Assembly: GCF_002278075.1 (NCBI RefSeq)
Contig: NZ_CP022991.1
Coordinates: 434,001-498,000, forward strand
Source: Paraburkholderia aromaticivorans
Lineage (GTDB): Bacteria > Pseudomonadota > Gammaproteobacteria > Burkholderiales > Burkholderiaceae
DNA length: 64,000 bases
Reading direction: 5' to 3'
Of the stretch, positions 26,618 through 35,586 are shown piece after piece (within the stretch, counting starts at the first letter, position 1; each line of letters begins with the position of its first letter). The translations under genes were made by a program, and so were the position numbers. A model generated the notes under the pieces. The model had not been told where the DNA came from. It saw only the letters and a program-made list of their open reading frames with translations, and did no database searches.

Positions 26618-27541
26618 ATGAACCAACGGCAAATCGAAGCGTTCAGGCTGGTCATGTTGCGCGGCTCGATGACCGCCGCCGCCGAGGAACTCGGCACGTC
26701 GCAGCCGAGCATCAGCCGGTTGATTGCGGAACTGGAGGCCTCGACGGGCCTGACGCTGTTCACGCGCAACGGCGGGCGTATTCAGGCCACGGACGCGGGC
26801 AGCGCGTTCTATCGCGAAGTGGACCGGAGTTTCGTGGGCCTCGAAAAACTCGCGCATTCCGCGCGTGAGATCCGCCAGTTCGGCAGTGGCCGGTTGCGGC
26901 TCGTCGCGGCGCCGGTGCTGGCGTTGTCTTTCGTGCCGATGGTGATCGAGCGTTTTCTGGCCGTCTATCCGCGCATCGCGATATCGCTGGAAATGCGCAG
27001 CGAAGGCACGATCCAGCGCTGGGCTTCGTCGGCCTATTGCGATATCGGATTCGCCACGACGACGCCCGATGCGTTCGGTGTGACGAGCGCCGAGTTATAC
27101 CGGCTGCCCGGTGTATGCGCGCTGCCGGCCGGGCACCCGCTGGCGGCGCGAAAGCGTATCCACGCACGGGACCTGCGCGGTGAAAAGCTGATCCTGCCGT
27201 CGTATGCGGACGACACGCGCTCGTCGCTGGATCGCGTGTTGCGTCAGGCGGAAGTCAATCAGGTGCCGACAATCGAAACACCATACGGCGCGACGATTTG
27301 CGCGATGGTGTCGCGCGGTTTGGGAATCGGCATCGTGAATCCGCTTGCGACTCTGGATGCCAATACCATGAAGATCAAGTTCCGGCCGTTTTCACCGGAT
27401 ATTGTGTTCCGTGGATTCACGGTGTGTCCCCAGCTTCAATATACCAATCCGATCGTCGATAGCTTTCTGAAGATCGCCAACGAGACGATGACGCTTGAAG
27501 CAAAACACTCGAAAGCCGATCTGGGGTCCGCCGTCGGATAG
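26618..27541 (+). CDS. LysR-family regulator, OccR/NocR-like
   Basis: A 307-residue LysR protein. The winged HTH is at residues 1-60 (RQIEAFRLVMLRGSMTAAAEELGTSQPSISRLIAELE), with a two-lobed effector domain after it. The N-terminus is close to the octopine and nopaline regulators (same RQ-EAFR-VML-G-MTAAAE spacing). It is divergent from the oxidase/ABC operon and should activate it in the presence of the imported amino compound. Confidence 0.9.
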   Translation: MNQRQIEAFRLVMLRGSMTAAAEELGTSQPSISRLIAELEASTGLTLFTRNGGRIQATDAGSAFYREVDRSFVGLEKLAHSAREIRQFGSGRLRLVAAPVLALSFVPMVIERFLAVYPRIAISLEMRSEGTIQRWASSAYCDIGFATTTPDAFGVTSAELYRLPGVCALPAGHPLAARKRIHARDLRGEKLILPSYADDTRSSLDRVLRQAEVNQVPTIETPYGATICAMVSRGLGIGIVNPLATLDANTMKIKFRPFSPDIVFRGFTVCPQLQYTNPIVDSFLKIANETMTLEAKHSKADLGSAVG

Positions 27542-27570
27542 CCGTACTGGCCGAACCCCTCCCGACACCA

Positions 27571-28845
27571 TCAGGCCAGATCGCGTCCCCCGGTCTCTTC
27601 GAGCATCATCACGGCACCAAGAGAAATGACGACGCATGCGATCATGTACCATGCCGGCGCCATCGTATTGCCCGTTACCTTGATGAGCCACGCAACCACG
27701 AGTTGTGCCGTGCCGCCGAACACCGACACCGCTACGGCATACGCGCTTGCCAGATACCCTGCGCGCACATGTTTCGGGAAGTTCTCAGGCATGAGCGCAT
27801 AGGCCGGCGCCGAACCCATCGTGTAGAAGAACATCAAGAGAACGATCAGGCTGATGACGACAGGCAACGTCGGAAACTGGTTCATCAGCCAGAATGCGGG
27901 ATACAGCAGCGCGATGAGCGCCACGCGTCCGAATACGGTCAACGGTTTTCTGCGGCCCATGCGGTCCGACAGCGCGCCCCAGACCGGGCACATGGTCAGG
28001 GACACGCATGCGGCGCCAATCGAGACCAGCATCGACAGCTTGGCCGGCATTTTCAGATACTGAATCGAGTAGGTTGGGATGTAGTACATCAGGACGTAGG
28101 TCGCGACCGTCATGCCCATGATCGCGAAGACGGTCAAGAACCATTTGCGCACGAGGGCCGGTTCGAAGCGCGACTGCTCCGTTCTGATGGGCTCATCGTC
28201 CACGATATGCCGGCGCAGATACACGCCCACGGGCATGATCAACGTGCCGGCCAGAAACGGAACACGCCATCCCCAATCGAGAAGTTCGGCCGCGGTCAAT
28301 TGATAGGTGAGCAACGCAGCCATGCCCGAGCCGAGCAGCGCGGCCGCGCCCTGGCTCGCCAGTTGCCAGCTGGCGCGAAAGCCGCGCCCCCTGGCGGAGC
28401 CCGTTTCCAGCAGCGTCGCAGTGGCCGCGCCGAACTCGCCGCCTTGCGCAAAACCTTGCACGAGGCGTGCTATCACGATTAACGCGGGCGCGGCGATGCC
28501 GATCGTCTGGTAGGTCGGCGCGAGCCCGATCGCCGCGGAGCCGACGGCCATCAGGAAGATGGTCAGCGTGAGCGCGGCCCGGCGTCCGTGCTTGTCCGCG
28601 TAATGGCCGAGCACGAAGCCGCCGACGGGCCGCGCCACGAAGCCGATCGCGAACGCGGACAACGCCAGCAGCGTCGACACGACGGGATCTTGCGACGGAA
28701 AGAAAAGCTTGGCGATGGTCAGCGCGAAAAAGCTATAGACCGTGAAATCGAAGAATTCGAGCAGATTGCCGATGACGGCCGCCACGACAATGCGGGTCTG
28801 CGAAATCGCAATCGTGCCGGGCGATGCAAGAGGCTGGGTTGACAT
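27571..28845 (-). CDS. MFS metabolite:H+ symporter (MHS family)
   Basis: A 424-residue carrier with 12 spans of the ShiA/KgtP/ProP group: GNLLEFFDFTVYSFFA in span 1, loop motif GHYADKHGRRAAL, and QGFAQGGEFGAA in span 4. It follows an M20 amidohydrolase by about 60 bases on the same strand, so it probably imports the conjugate that the hydrolase splits. Confidence 0.9.
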   Translation of the reverse strand: MSTQPLASPGTIAISQTRIVVAAVIGNLLEFFDFTVYSFFALTIAKLFFPSQDPVVSTLLALSAFAIGFVARPVGGFVLGHYADKHGRRAALTLTIFLMAVGSAAIGLAPTYQTIGIAAPALIVIARLVQGFAQGGEFGAATATLLETGSARGRGFRASWQLASQGAAALLGSGMAALLTYQLTAAELLDWGWRVPFLAGTLIMPVGVYLRRHIVDDEPIRTEQSRFEPALVRKWFLTVFAIMGMTVATYVLMYYIPTYSIQYLKMPAKLSMLVSIGAACVSLTMCPVWGALSDRMGRRKPLTVFGRVALIALLYPAFWLMNQFPTLPVVISLIVLLMFFYTMGSAPAYALMPENFPKHVRAGYLASAYAVAVSVFGGTAQLVVAWLIKVTGNTMAPAWYMIACVVISLGAVMMLEETGGRDLA

Positions 28846-28906
28846 GGTTTAGGTCCTCACCGTAGGCGTATTTATGATGGTTCCGTCTGCGCTTTCTGAC
28901 GCGCGC

Positions 28907-30112
28907 TCAGATGTTCGACGCCAGAAACCGCTCGACCAGCCGCGTCCAGAACGCGGCGCCGACGGTCAGATTGTCGTCGTTGAAGTCGTACTTCGCGTTG
29001 TGCAGCATGGGCGTGTCCATGCCGTTGCCGACGCGCAGGAAGCAGCCCGGCTTCTCCAGCAGGTAAAAGGCGAAGTCCTCGCTGCCGGCGATCGGACCGA
29101 AGCCATCGACCACGCGTTCGTCGCCCACTAGTTCGCGTGCGACCTGCAACGCGAATTCAGTTTCTTGAGCGCTGTTGACGAGCACCGGATAGCCGGGCAC
29201 ATAGTCGATATCGACGCTGGCGCCGTGCGCCTGCGCGTGCGCGTTGGCGAGCGCGCGGATGCGTGTTTCGAGCAGCTTGCGCACGCCGGGATCGAACGAG
29301 CGCACGCTCAGTTGAAGGCGCGCCGTTTCGGGGATCACGTTAGGCGCGTGTCCCGCATTGAACGCGCCGATCGTGACCACGGCGGACTGCATCGGATCGA
29401 CGTTGCGCGACACGATGGTCTGCAGCGCCGTCACGAGTCCTGCGCCGATCACGAGCGGATCCGTGGTGAGATGGGGGCGCGCAGCGTGACCGCCGCGGCC
29501 GTGAATCGTGATGTCGACGGTATCGCATGCGGCCATGAAGGGGCCGCTGCGGAACATGAACGTGCCCGTCGGCGCGCCCGGATGGTTGTGCAGGCCGAAG
29601 ATCGCCTCGCAAGGGAAGCGCTCGAACAGACCGTCGGCAATCATGCGTTGCGCGCCGCTATCCGTGCCGATTTCCTCGGCCGGCTGGAAGACGAGATGGA
29701 CCGTTCCGTCGAAGCGGCGCGTGCGCGCCAGATGCCGCGCCGCGCCAAGGACCATCGCCGTGTGACCGTCGTGGCCACAGGCGTGCATCTTGCCGGGGTG
29801 AACGCTGGAATAGGGCAGGCCGGTGGCCTCGGTGATGGGTAGCGCATCCATGTCGGCGCGTACGGCAACGGCCCGCGAGCCCGTTCCCGACTTAAGCGAT
29901 GCGACCATGCCGGTTCCGCCCAGGCCACGTGTTACTTCGTAGCCCCAACGTTGCAGCGCCTCGGCAATCAGGTCCGCTGTCTGAAACTCGTGATAGGCCA
30001 GCTCGGGGTGCTGGTGCAACCGGTGACGAATGTCGCGCAGTTCGTCGTCCAGATCGCTGGTTTCGTTGAGCGTACAAAAATGCGGGGTTTGGGTCATGGG
30101 ATCGACATACAT
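28907..30112 (-). CDS. M20 family amidohydrolase (hippurate/IAA-amino acid hydrolase type)
   Basis: A 401-residue metal-dependent amidase. The metal and catalytic motifs are ACGHDGHTAM, QPAEEIGTDSG and LHNHPGAPTG, and the C-terminal GSEDFAFYL completes the site. Dimerisation domain motif GRGGHAARPHLTTDP is present. It hydrolyses N-acyl amino acids to acid plus amino acid. The start is uncertain: ATG at 30112 is given, but ATG at 30097 is equally possible and neither has a clear ribosome-binding site. It is divergent from a LysR gene whose operator lies between them. Confidence 0.9.
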   Translation of the reverse strand: MYVDPMTQTPHFCTLNETSDLDDELRDIRHRLHQHPELAYHEFQTADLIAEALQRWGYEVTRGLGGTGMVASLKSGTGSRAVAVRADMDALPITEATGLPYSSVHPGKMHACGHDGHTAMVLGAARHLARTRRFDGTVHLVFQPAEEIGTDSGAQRMIADGLFERFPCEAIFGLHNHPGAPTGTFMFRSGPFMAACDTVDITIHGRGGHAARPHLTTDPLVIGAGLVTALQTIVSRNVDPMQSAVVTIGAFNAGHAPNVIPETARLQLSVRSFDPGVRKLLETRIRALANAHAQAHGASVDIDYVPGYPVLVNSAQETEFALQVARELVGDERVVDGFGPIAGSEDFAFYLLEKPGCFLRVGNGMDTPMLHNAKYDFNDDNLTVGAAFWTRLVERFLASNI

Positions 30113-30179
30113 GAAGAAAGCGAAGCGTCAGTATTTCGCTGCAAAAACGTGCGATCAATGACGTTTCTGGGTCGATAAT

Positions 30180-30216
30180 GTTGACCTGCATGTCAACGGT
30201 CAAGAAAATATGTCAA
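30180..30216. promoter_or_regulatory. LysR operator with three GTCAA half-sites
   Basis: GTTGAC at 30180-30185 and GTCAAC at 30192-30197 form a perfect 6-bp dyad with a 6-base centre. Further GTCAA words follow at 30199 and 30211. The last overlaps the ATG of the LysR gene, which suggests autorepression together with control of the divergent amidohydrolase. Confidence 0.65.
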
Positions 30217-31169
30217 CCGAAGCCGATCTCCCTCAGAAAGATGCCCTTAATCCGCGCAGCCTCCGCTATCTGCATGAAATCGCCGTGCATGGTGGCGTGC
30301 GGGCGGCGGCGGATGCGCTCGGCATCAATGCGTCGGTAATCAGCCGGCAGGTGACGCAGCTGGAGCGCGCACACGGTGTGGCGCTGCTCGAGCGGCAGGG
30401 CCGGCGCGTGGCGCTCACGGAGATCGGCCTGAGCCTTGTCGAGCACTTTCGCGAGAACCGGCGCCGCGACGCCGAGATGCTTATGCAACTGGAGGACTAC
30501 CGGGGGCTGCGGCGCGGACGGATCGGTATCGGGTGCGGCGAGGGGTTCGTCGGCAATTTGCTGGCCATCGTGCTCGAGCGTTTCAGCGCGCAGTTTCCGG
30601 ATATCGTCGTCGATCTGCATACAGGCGCGACGTCCGAAATCATCGCGATGGTGCGCAACGATGAGGTCGATCTCGGCCTATGCGCAGGCGGCGCGCGGGA
30701 CCCGGCGATACGCTCGCGCACGTTTCGCGCCGCGCCGTTCTGCGCGTTCGTGAGCCCCCGTCATCCGTTGGCGGAACTTCAGCGTGTCCGTTTCGAGCAG
30801 CTGGCCGACGCCCGCCTGATTTTCATGCCGCCGCGTTTCGGCGTGCAACAGTACGTCGATTCGATTATTCGCGCGGAGCGGCTCAGTCTGACGCCAGCTT
30901 ACCGGTGCGATATGTTCGCCGCGGCGCAGGCGATCGCGGCGGCGGGTCTCGGCGTCGCGTTCATGTCGACCGATGCCGCGCGGCAATATATCGACGCGGG
31001 CAAACTCGTTGCGCTAGAAATCGATCATCCGATCGCACGCGAGTTCAGCAATCAGGTGGTACGCCGGGTTGGTCGGCGCCTGTCGCCTGCTGCCGCGTTC
31101 TTGTGGAAGCAGCTGGTGGAGGCGATGCAAAGAGGCTGGGCGGCCGGTGCGGCCGGGAAAGGTCGATGA
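30210..31169 (+). CDS. LysR-family regulator of the amidohydrolase/MFS pair
   Basis: A 319-residue LysR protein. The HTH covers residues 15-75 (RSLRYLHEIAVHGGVRAAADALGINASVISRQVTQLE) and is followed by the effector domain (GRIGIGCGEGFVGNLLAIVLERF). It is divergent from the M20 hydrolase and should control that gene and the carrier behind it. Confidence 0.9.
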   Translation: MSTEADLPQKDALNPRSLRYLHEIAVHGGVRAAADALGINASVISRQVTQLERAHGVALLERQGRRVALTEIGLSLVEHFRENRRRDAEMLMQLEDYRGLRRGRIGIGCGEGFVGNLLAIVLERFSAQFPDIVVDLHTGATSEIIAMVRNDEVDLGLCAGGARDPAIRSRTFRAAPFCAFVSPRHPLAELQRVRFEQLADARLIFMPPRFGVQQYVDSIIRAERLSLTPAYRCDMFAAAQAIAAAGLGVAFMSTDAARQYIDAGKLVALEIDHPIAREFSNQVVRRVGRRLSPAAAFLWKQLVEAMQRGWAAGAAGKGR

Positions 31170-31277
31170 ACAGAGGGAGGTATTGGCAGACGCGACCTGC
31201 GTGCTGCATGTTTCGGTGATGACCTTCATCCCGCGTTCTTGCGTGGGTTGTCGGCGGCCGTGCGGCAGGCTGCCGGC

Positions 31278-31308
31278 GCCATGTGCCATGTGCCATGTGC
31301 CATGTGCC
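31278..31308. repeat. Tandem heptamer GCCATGT, 4.4 copies
   Basis: Four exact copies of GCCATGT plus a partial fifth lie between the convergent LysR and SnoaL-like genes. The period of 7 is typical of slipped-strand repeats that vary in number between strains; no function is apparent. Confidence 0.85.
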
Positions 31309-31309
31309 G

Positions 31310-31696
31310 CTACAACTGGCTCTCAATCGCGGATTTATCGATAACCGACCAGACTTGCTGAATCTTGTCGCCGCCAAATTCATAGAAGACGTTCTCTGCG
31401 AACTTGACTCGTTTCCCTTGCACGGGAAGGCCAAGAAACGTACCGATCGGCGTGCAGTCGAAATGCAGTCGGCTGGCAATATGCGGCGGTTCGCAAATGA
31501 GAAGTCGAATCTCGAAGCGTAGGTCCGGGATTTCACGAAAATCTCTCTCAAGCATCTCGCGATAGCCTGACAAACCGATCCGTTCGCCGTTGTATCGCAC
31601 ATCGCCGCCAACAAAGTCCCCGAGCTGTGACCAGTCCTGCTTGTTCAGGCAGGCAATATAGCGCCGGTAGATTCCGGAAAGGTTACTTTCGCCCAT
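31310..31696 (-). CDS. SnoaL-like ester cyclase/NTF2-fold protein
   Basis: A 128-residue cone-shaped alpha+beta-barrel protein (SnoaL family): YRRYIACLNKQDWSQLGDFV at the start, ALSGYREML-type middle (LSGYREMLERDFREIPDLRFEIRLL), then FLGLPVQGKRVKF. Similar bacterial proteins bind or isomerise small hydrophobic molecules; most have no known role. It stands alone, convergent with the LysR gene. Confidence 0.78.
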   Translation of the reverse strand: MGESNLSGIYRRYIACLNKQDWSQLGDFVGGDVRYNGERIGLSGYREMLERDFREIPDLRFEIRLLICEPPHIASRLHFDCTPIGTFLGLPVQGKRVKFAENVFYEFGGDKIQQVWSVIDKSAIESQL

Positions 31697-32010
31697 TGCT
31701 ATCGTTCACCATGCTTAGAGAGATCAGCTCATTTTCAACGATCCGAGCCATGATGTCGAATGGCCGGAAATGGCCGGAAATGGCCGAGGCCGATTACCGC
31801 CGCCTCGCCCTGTGTCGAACGAAATCGTGTGTCCGCCAAGGCTGGCCCGACGCGCACGCTGCAACACCGAGAATTGATACTTTTGATTCGGTCCACCGGC
31901 CCCGATAGCGGTCGCCCGACCAACGAGCCTCACCGTCGCGAAGGTTTTCCGCCCGGATCAGGCGGTTCGTGTCACGGCCGGCATCCGGGCGTCATATCCT
32001 GCACCGGCTA
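31697..32010. other. Gap with short tandem repeat
   Basis: No gene is supported. At 31759-31786 the decamer TGGCCGGAAA occurs 2.6 times in tandem. Reading frames through the repeat are open on both strands for about 40 codons but have no start signals or recognisable product. Confidence 0.5.
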
Positions 32011-32511
32011 TCATACTTTGCTGTCTTCTCGTTTCACGTCCGCCATGGCCTCAGGCTCTAACTCTTCCGCGGACCGGTTCAGGTGGACAAAAATCCCCCA
32101 GGAGGCAAGAAGCAAGGCTGTCGACGCAATCAGCCCGGCCGCATAGCGAAGCTGCGATGGATCCTGATGAAGCGCTTTGAACGTTGCCACGAGCCCTTCG
32201 ATGGCGAGCGCGACGACAACCACCACCAGGAAGCGCGACATGAAACGCCGAACCCGCGTCGGCGCACTCACGTCAGCCTCCCGTATGACCTCTTCCTCTA
32301 CGATGGTCTCGGCGATCTGCAAAGCGACAACGGCGCCTGCCAGGAGCCCCAAAGCTTCGATAATGGATTGAGCGCTTCCCTGATCCCATTGACTCGCAAA
32401 TGCAGTCGATCCGACACGCGCCGCAATCGCAATCAACATTAGCGCGGCGCAGGTGAAGAGAGCAGCCATCAGCCCATGGACGATCGTAAAGAACCGCAAA
32501 AAGAACTTCAT
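32011..32511 (-). CDS. Small integral membrane protein of unknown function
   Basis: A 166-residue protein with four hydrophobic segments (about residues 7-30, 50-70, 90-115, 125-145) and a charged C-terminus (SAEELEPEAMADVKREDSK). GGGAG lies 9 bases before the ATG at 32511. It resembles uncharacterised Burkholderia membrane proteins annotated only as hypothetical. No partner genes are linked. Confidence 0.72.
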   Translation of the reverse strand: MKFFLRFFTIVHGLMAALFTCAALMLIAIAARVGSTAFASQWDQGSAQSIIEALGLLAGAVVALQIAETIVEEEVIREADVSAPTRVRRFMSRFLVVVVVALAIEGLVATFKALHQDPSQLRYAAGLIASTALLLASWGIFVHLNRSAEELEPEAMADVKREDSKV

Positions 32512-33061
32512 CTTTTTGGCTCCCTTGAATTGCAAGTGGATGATCCATGCCGTGCTCCATGGCTTACTGAAAGGCGCGCCGGCAGGGCTGATTGTAGAGG
32601 CCGACCGGATGGCCCTGACAATGGGGCCAAACCCGCGCTTGGCACATTATCATTTCGGAGCGCCAGCGCTGGACACAGGTCCCGGACCGTTCCTGGCGTG
32701 CCGGGTAGGCGAACCAGCGTAGTCTGCCGAGCCGGCGTGAGATCAAACTATTGCCATGCCTGCGCGCCAAACCCGGCTAGCCGGACAACGGTGACGCATA
32801 ACAACGGAGACCGGGCGAAGAAGGATGGGTCGTGTCGACCGTGGACATTCGCGCTCGCTGGGTAGGGGGCTTATGTATTGGTGGGTGAAATAGAAGGTGA
32901 GGTCGGCAATTGCATGCCCATTCCGAAGAATCGCAGTCTCCGCGCACCCTCCGGATAGCGCGCCGACGCGGCTGAAATCGCGGAGGCGTGTCGTCGACTT
33001 CCCATAACGGGCCGAGAATGCGAGCGTCGAAGCTAAAGGGACCCTGCCGCGACGCAATGAA
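32512..33061. other. 550-base region without a supported gene
   Basis: Frames up to ~100 codons exist on the minus strand (32743-33057) but are Arg/Ser-rich with no start signal and look like shadows of GC-rich DNA. No repeat or promoter is evident. It may contain decayed sequence. Confidence 0.4.
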
Positions 33062-34171
33062 TCAAAGACCCGCCATGTTCTGTTCTTTCGGTTCGATGGC
33101 GCCCAGCTTCTTGACGACCTCGAACCGGCCGCCCGCCGCTTGGGCGATGTACATGTTCATGCGGACGTGATGCTGCCCAGGCACCATCTCCGCCGGGCCG
33201 CCGGGTCCTTGCGCGATCTTCGCGTGGTCGAGCGCCGCGATCACTTTATCCTGATCGATGGTGTCCGCCTCGCGCACCGCCGCCTCCCAGAGCTTCATGC
33301 CGCGATAGAGACCGGTGCAGGCACTGCCGGCGGTGAACTGCGCGCTGCCGGGAAAGAGTTCGTTGTAGCGCGCGAGCAGATCGCAGCTGAATGGATCGTC
33401 GAGTGCCTGGTAATAGTCGAGGCAGCCGTAGAGACCTTCGACTTGCCCGGCCGGCACCAGATTGAGAAAGTTCTCGTCGAAGTAGGTGCAGACGAGCTTA
33501 CCGCCTCGCTTCTGGAAGCCGGAGCGGTAGAGCTCCTCGAAGAACGGCGTGAGCCCTGGCGGGACGATGGTATGGAAAACTACGTCGGCACCGCTGGCCA
33601 CGATCTTTCTCACTGTCTCGCGATAGTCTGTGTGATCGAGCGGATAGTATTCCTCCCCGACGATCTGGCCGCCGTTTGCGGTAACGAGCTCACGCACCTT
33701 CCTGTTCATCACATGTGGCCAGATGTAGTCGGCCGAAGGCAGATAGAACGTCTTCGCCCCCGTCGTCTGCATGAGCCAGGGAATGAGCGGTTCGAGCTGC
33801 TGTGCCGGTACCGGGCCGGTGCAGAAGACTAGCGGGTCCGCCTCCTGACCTTCGTACTGCTCGGGGTAGATGTATAGCTTGCCGTTCTTCTTGACGGGGC
33901 CCTTGATCGCCTGTCGCGTGGAGCTGTAGATTCCGCCGAGCAGCACGTCGACCCGATCGCGCTCGATCAGCCTGGTGGCCTTCGCCGTTGCCACGCTATC
34001 CGTAGTCGCGCCGTCCTCAAGACAGAGCGCGAGTTGCCGCCCGAGCAGACCCCCGCTCGCATTGATGTCGTCGATCACCATTTTTGCCACGTTGGCATCG
34101 GCGATGCCCATGAACGAGAGTGCGCCGGTCTGCTCGGCGACGACTCCGATCTTTATGGCGGATTGGGTCAT
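33062..34171 (-). CDS. AmiC/FmdD-like amide or branched-chain-type binding protein without signal peptide
   Basis: A 369-residue periplasmic-binding-protein fold of the AmiC/urea-SBP group: IKIGVVAEQTGALSFMGIADANVAKMVIDDINASGG, LYIYPEQYEGQEADP and YIWPHVMNRKVRELV are close to AmiC and short-chain amide/urea binding proteins. AGGAGG lies 5 bases before the ATG at 34171, and the protein then starts directly at the fold (MTQSAIKIG). It therefore has no export signal, unlike transport SBPs and like the cytosolic amide sensor AmiC. No ABC genes or AmiR-type antiterminator lie beside it. Confidence 0.85.
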   Translation of the reverse strand: MTQSAIKIGVVAEQTGALSFMGIADANVAKMVIDDINASGGLLGRQLALCLEDGATTDSVATAKATRLIERDRVDVLLGGIYSSTRQAIKGPVKKNGKLYIYPEQYEGQEADPLVFCTGPVPAQQLEPLIPWLMQTTGAKTFYLPSADYIWPHVMNRKVRELVTANGGQIVGEEYYPLDHTDYRETVRKIVASGADVVFHTIVPPGLTPFFEELYRSGFQKRGGKLVCTYFDENFLNLVPAGQVEGLYGCLDYYQALDDPFSCDLLARYNELFPGSAQFTAGSACTGLYRGMKLWEAAVREADTIDQDKVIAALDHAKIAQGPGGPAEMVPGQHHVRMNMYIAQAAGGRFEVVKKLGAIEPKEQNMAGL

Positions 34172-34360
34172 GACGTCCTCCTGATCTCCCCCCGGCTGGC
34201 AACCTTCCAGGCGACCGCTGTGGAGCGCGATTACATCGACACCATCGAAGCAGTATAGGACGAGTAACCGCAACATTTTCCAATTTCGACCGCTCGGCCC
34301 AGCGGCGGCAATTGGCCGATTGCTGGTGGCCGACTCGTCCCGTACCCTTCAGCGCGAAGG

Positions 34361-35092
34361 CTAGGCGCGTTCGACACTGTCTGCGAGCGCGCGCAACAAG
34401 GCTGCCCCATCGCCGCGCCAGGCGCTGCCGTGCATGCAGGCCAGCGTGGTCGGCTGCAATGCAGCAAGGCGCTCCAGCATTGCGCGGGCGTTCCTCGTAT
34501 GTGAGAAGTAGTCCATCTCGTGACGGAATGCCTCGCTCGGCTCGAGGATATCGCCCTCGGTAAGCGGCGGGTTATGTGAGCCGCCCTGGGTAAACAAGTC
34601 GCCACAGAGTAAGGTTGCCGACGCTGTCTCCATGAGAAACCCGCATTCCCACGCGTGCGGCAAATGCGGCGTATCAAGCCAGCGCACGCTATGCTGCCCT
34701 AACGGGATTGTCTCGTCGTCAGCCAGCGCTCGCGGCGGCCGGTCAGCATAATCACTCACCGAAACCATGGCCGCTATCTGGCCGCAAATGGGCTCCGCAT
34801 GCGGCGCTGCAGCGAGAAATTCATTGAGTGCGCCGCATTCGTCGGCTTCGAAATGTGAGAATCCGACATAACGCAAACGATCGATTGGTATGATTCGCTC
34901 CACTGCTTCCCGGACGACCGGAAACAGCCTGCGCAGACCAGTATGAAATAACAGCGGATCGTCGTCGTCGATCAGGTACTGGTTGAACGAGAATCCGCCG
35001 CCACCGGGAATCTGGACGGGCGTGGAGATGCGATAGATGCGCTCCGAAATCTCGTGGATTGTGGTATCGCTTGAAAGGGATAGGGCTGCCAT
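34361..35092 (-). CDS. Single-domain ODP/flavodiiron-type metallo-beta-lactamase-fold protein
   Basis: A 243-residue metallohydrolase fold. It has the diiron motif H80-F-E82-A-D84 rather than the zinc hydrolase HxHxDH, further ligands at His143/146, Asp165 (LLCGDLFTQGG) and His221 (ACMHGSAW). This is the N-terminal domain of flavodiiron O2/NO reductases without the flavodoxin domain. Stand-alone forms are proposed oxygen or NO-sensing or -reducing proteins. AGGAG sits about 6 bases before the ATG. It follows no obvious electron donor. Confidence 0.83.
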   Translation of the reverse strand: MAALSLSSDTTIHEISERIYRISTPVQIPGGGGFSFNQYLIDDDDPLLFHTGLRRLFPVVREAVERIIPIDRLRYVGFSHFEADECGALNEFLAAAPHAEPICGQIAAMVSVSDYADRPPRALADDETIPLGQHSVRWLDTPHLPHAWECGFLMETASATLLCGDLFTQGGSHNPPLTEGDILEPSEAFRHEMDYFSHTRNARAMLERLAALQPTTLACMHGSAWRGDGAALLRALADSVERA

Positions 35093-35283
35093 GGTGCGCT
35101 CCTTTCCTGGGTGACCGACGTAGTCCAGCTTCGGTCAAATCGACGGTGCACGTTTGCCGATTGTCGATCATTCAGGTACTGATGTCCAATGAGCACTTCT
35201 GGCTCAGTCCGACACAATCGACATCGATCTGGAAATCGCCGACAATCGACAACCGCCTCGATCCTCGCGTTTCACCCAGAACC

Positions 35284-35586
35284 ATGCGTAATATCGCCTA
35301 TCTGCTTATCTCGATCGTGCTTGCCTTGCCGTTCTCGGCACTGGCGCTCGGCAACGACAATCCAGAGTACGATCAATGCATTCTACTTTCGCTCAGAAAC
35401 AGCGAGAGCCGCATAGCGGCGGGCGCAATCAAAGACTCGTGCGACGCGCTCTACAGAAACAGCGCGCTGCTATTACCTCGCGAAAAATCGTATTACGCGT
35501 GTGTCCTGCAGAATGTACAGGGCGTGAGGGACGCGTTTGCGGTTCACGAAATCCAGCGAGCATGCCGACGCCAGAATCAGATGTGA
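35284..35586 (+). CDS. Small exported four-cysteine protein
   Basis: A 100-residue protein. A signal peptide covers residues 1-21 (MRNIAYLLISIVLALPFSALA), and the mature part of about 79 residues has four cysteines (DQC, DSC, YAC, RAC) that can form two disulfides. It resembles the VF_A0006-type four-cysteine periplasmic proteins of unknown role. The start at 35284 is preferred because the signal peptide begins there. Confidence 0.7.
   Translation: MRNIAYLLISIVLALPFSALALGNDNPEYDQCILLSLRNSESRIAAGAIKDSCDALYRNSALLLPREKSYYACVLQNVQGVRDAFAVHEIQRACRRQNQM

Noticed and set aside
26479..26769. 97-codon N-terminal extension of the DadA-like oxidase
   Set aside because: It overlaps the divergent LysR gene start and operator and has no family similarity.
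31278..31308. CRISPR-like repeat
   Set aside because: The unit is only 7 bases with no spacers; it is a simple tandem repeat.
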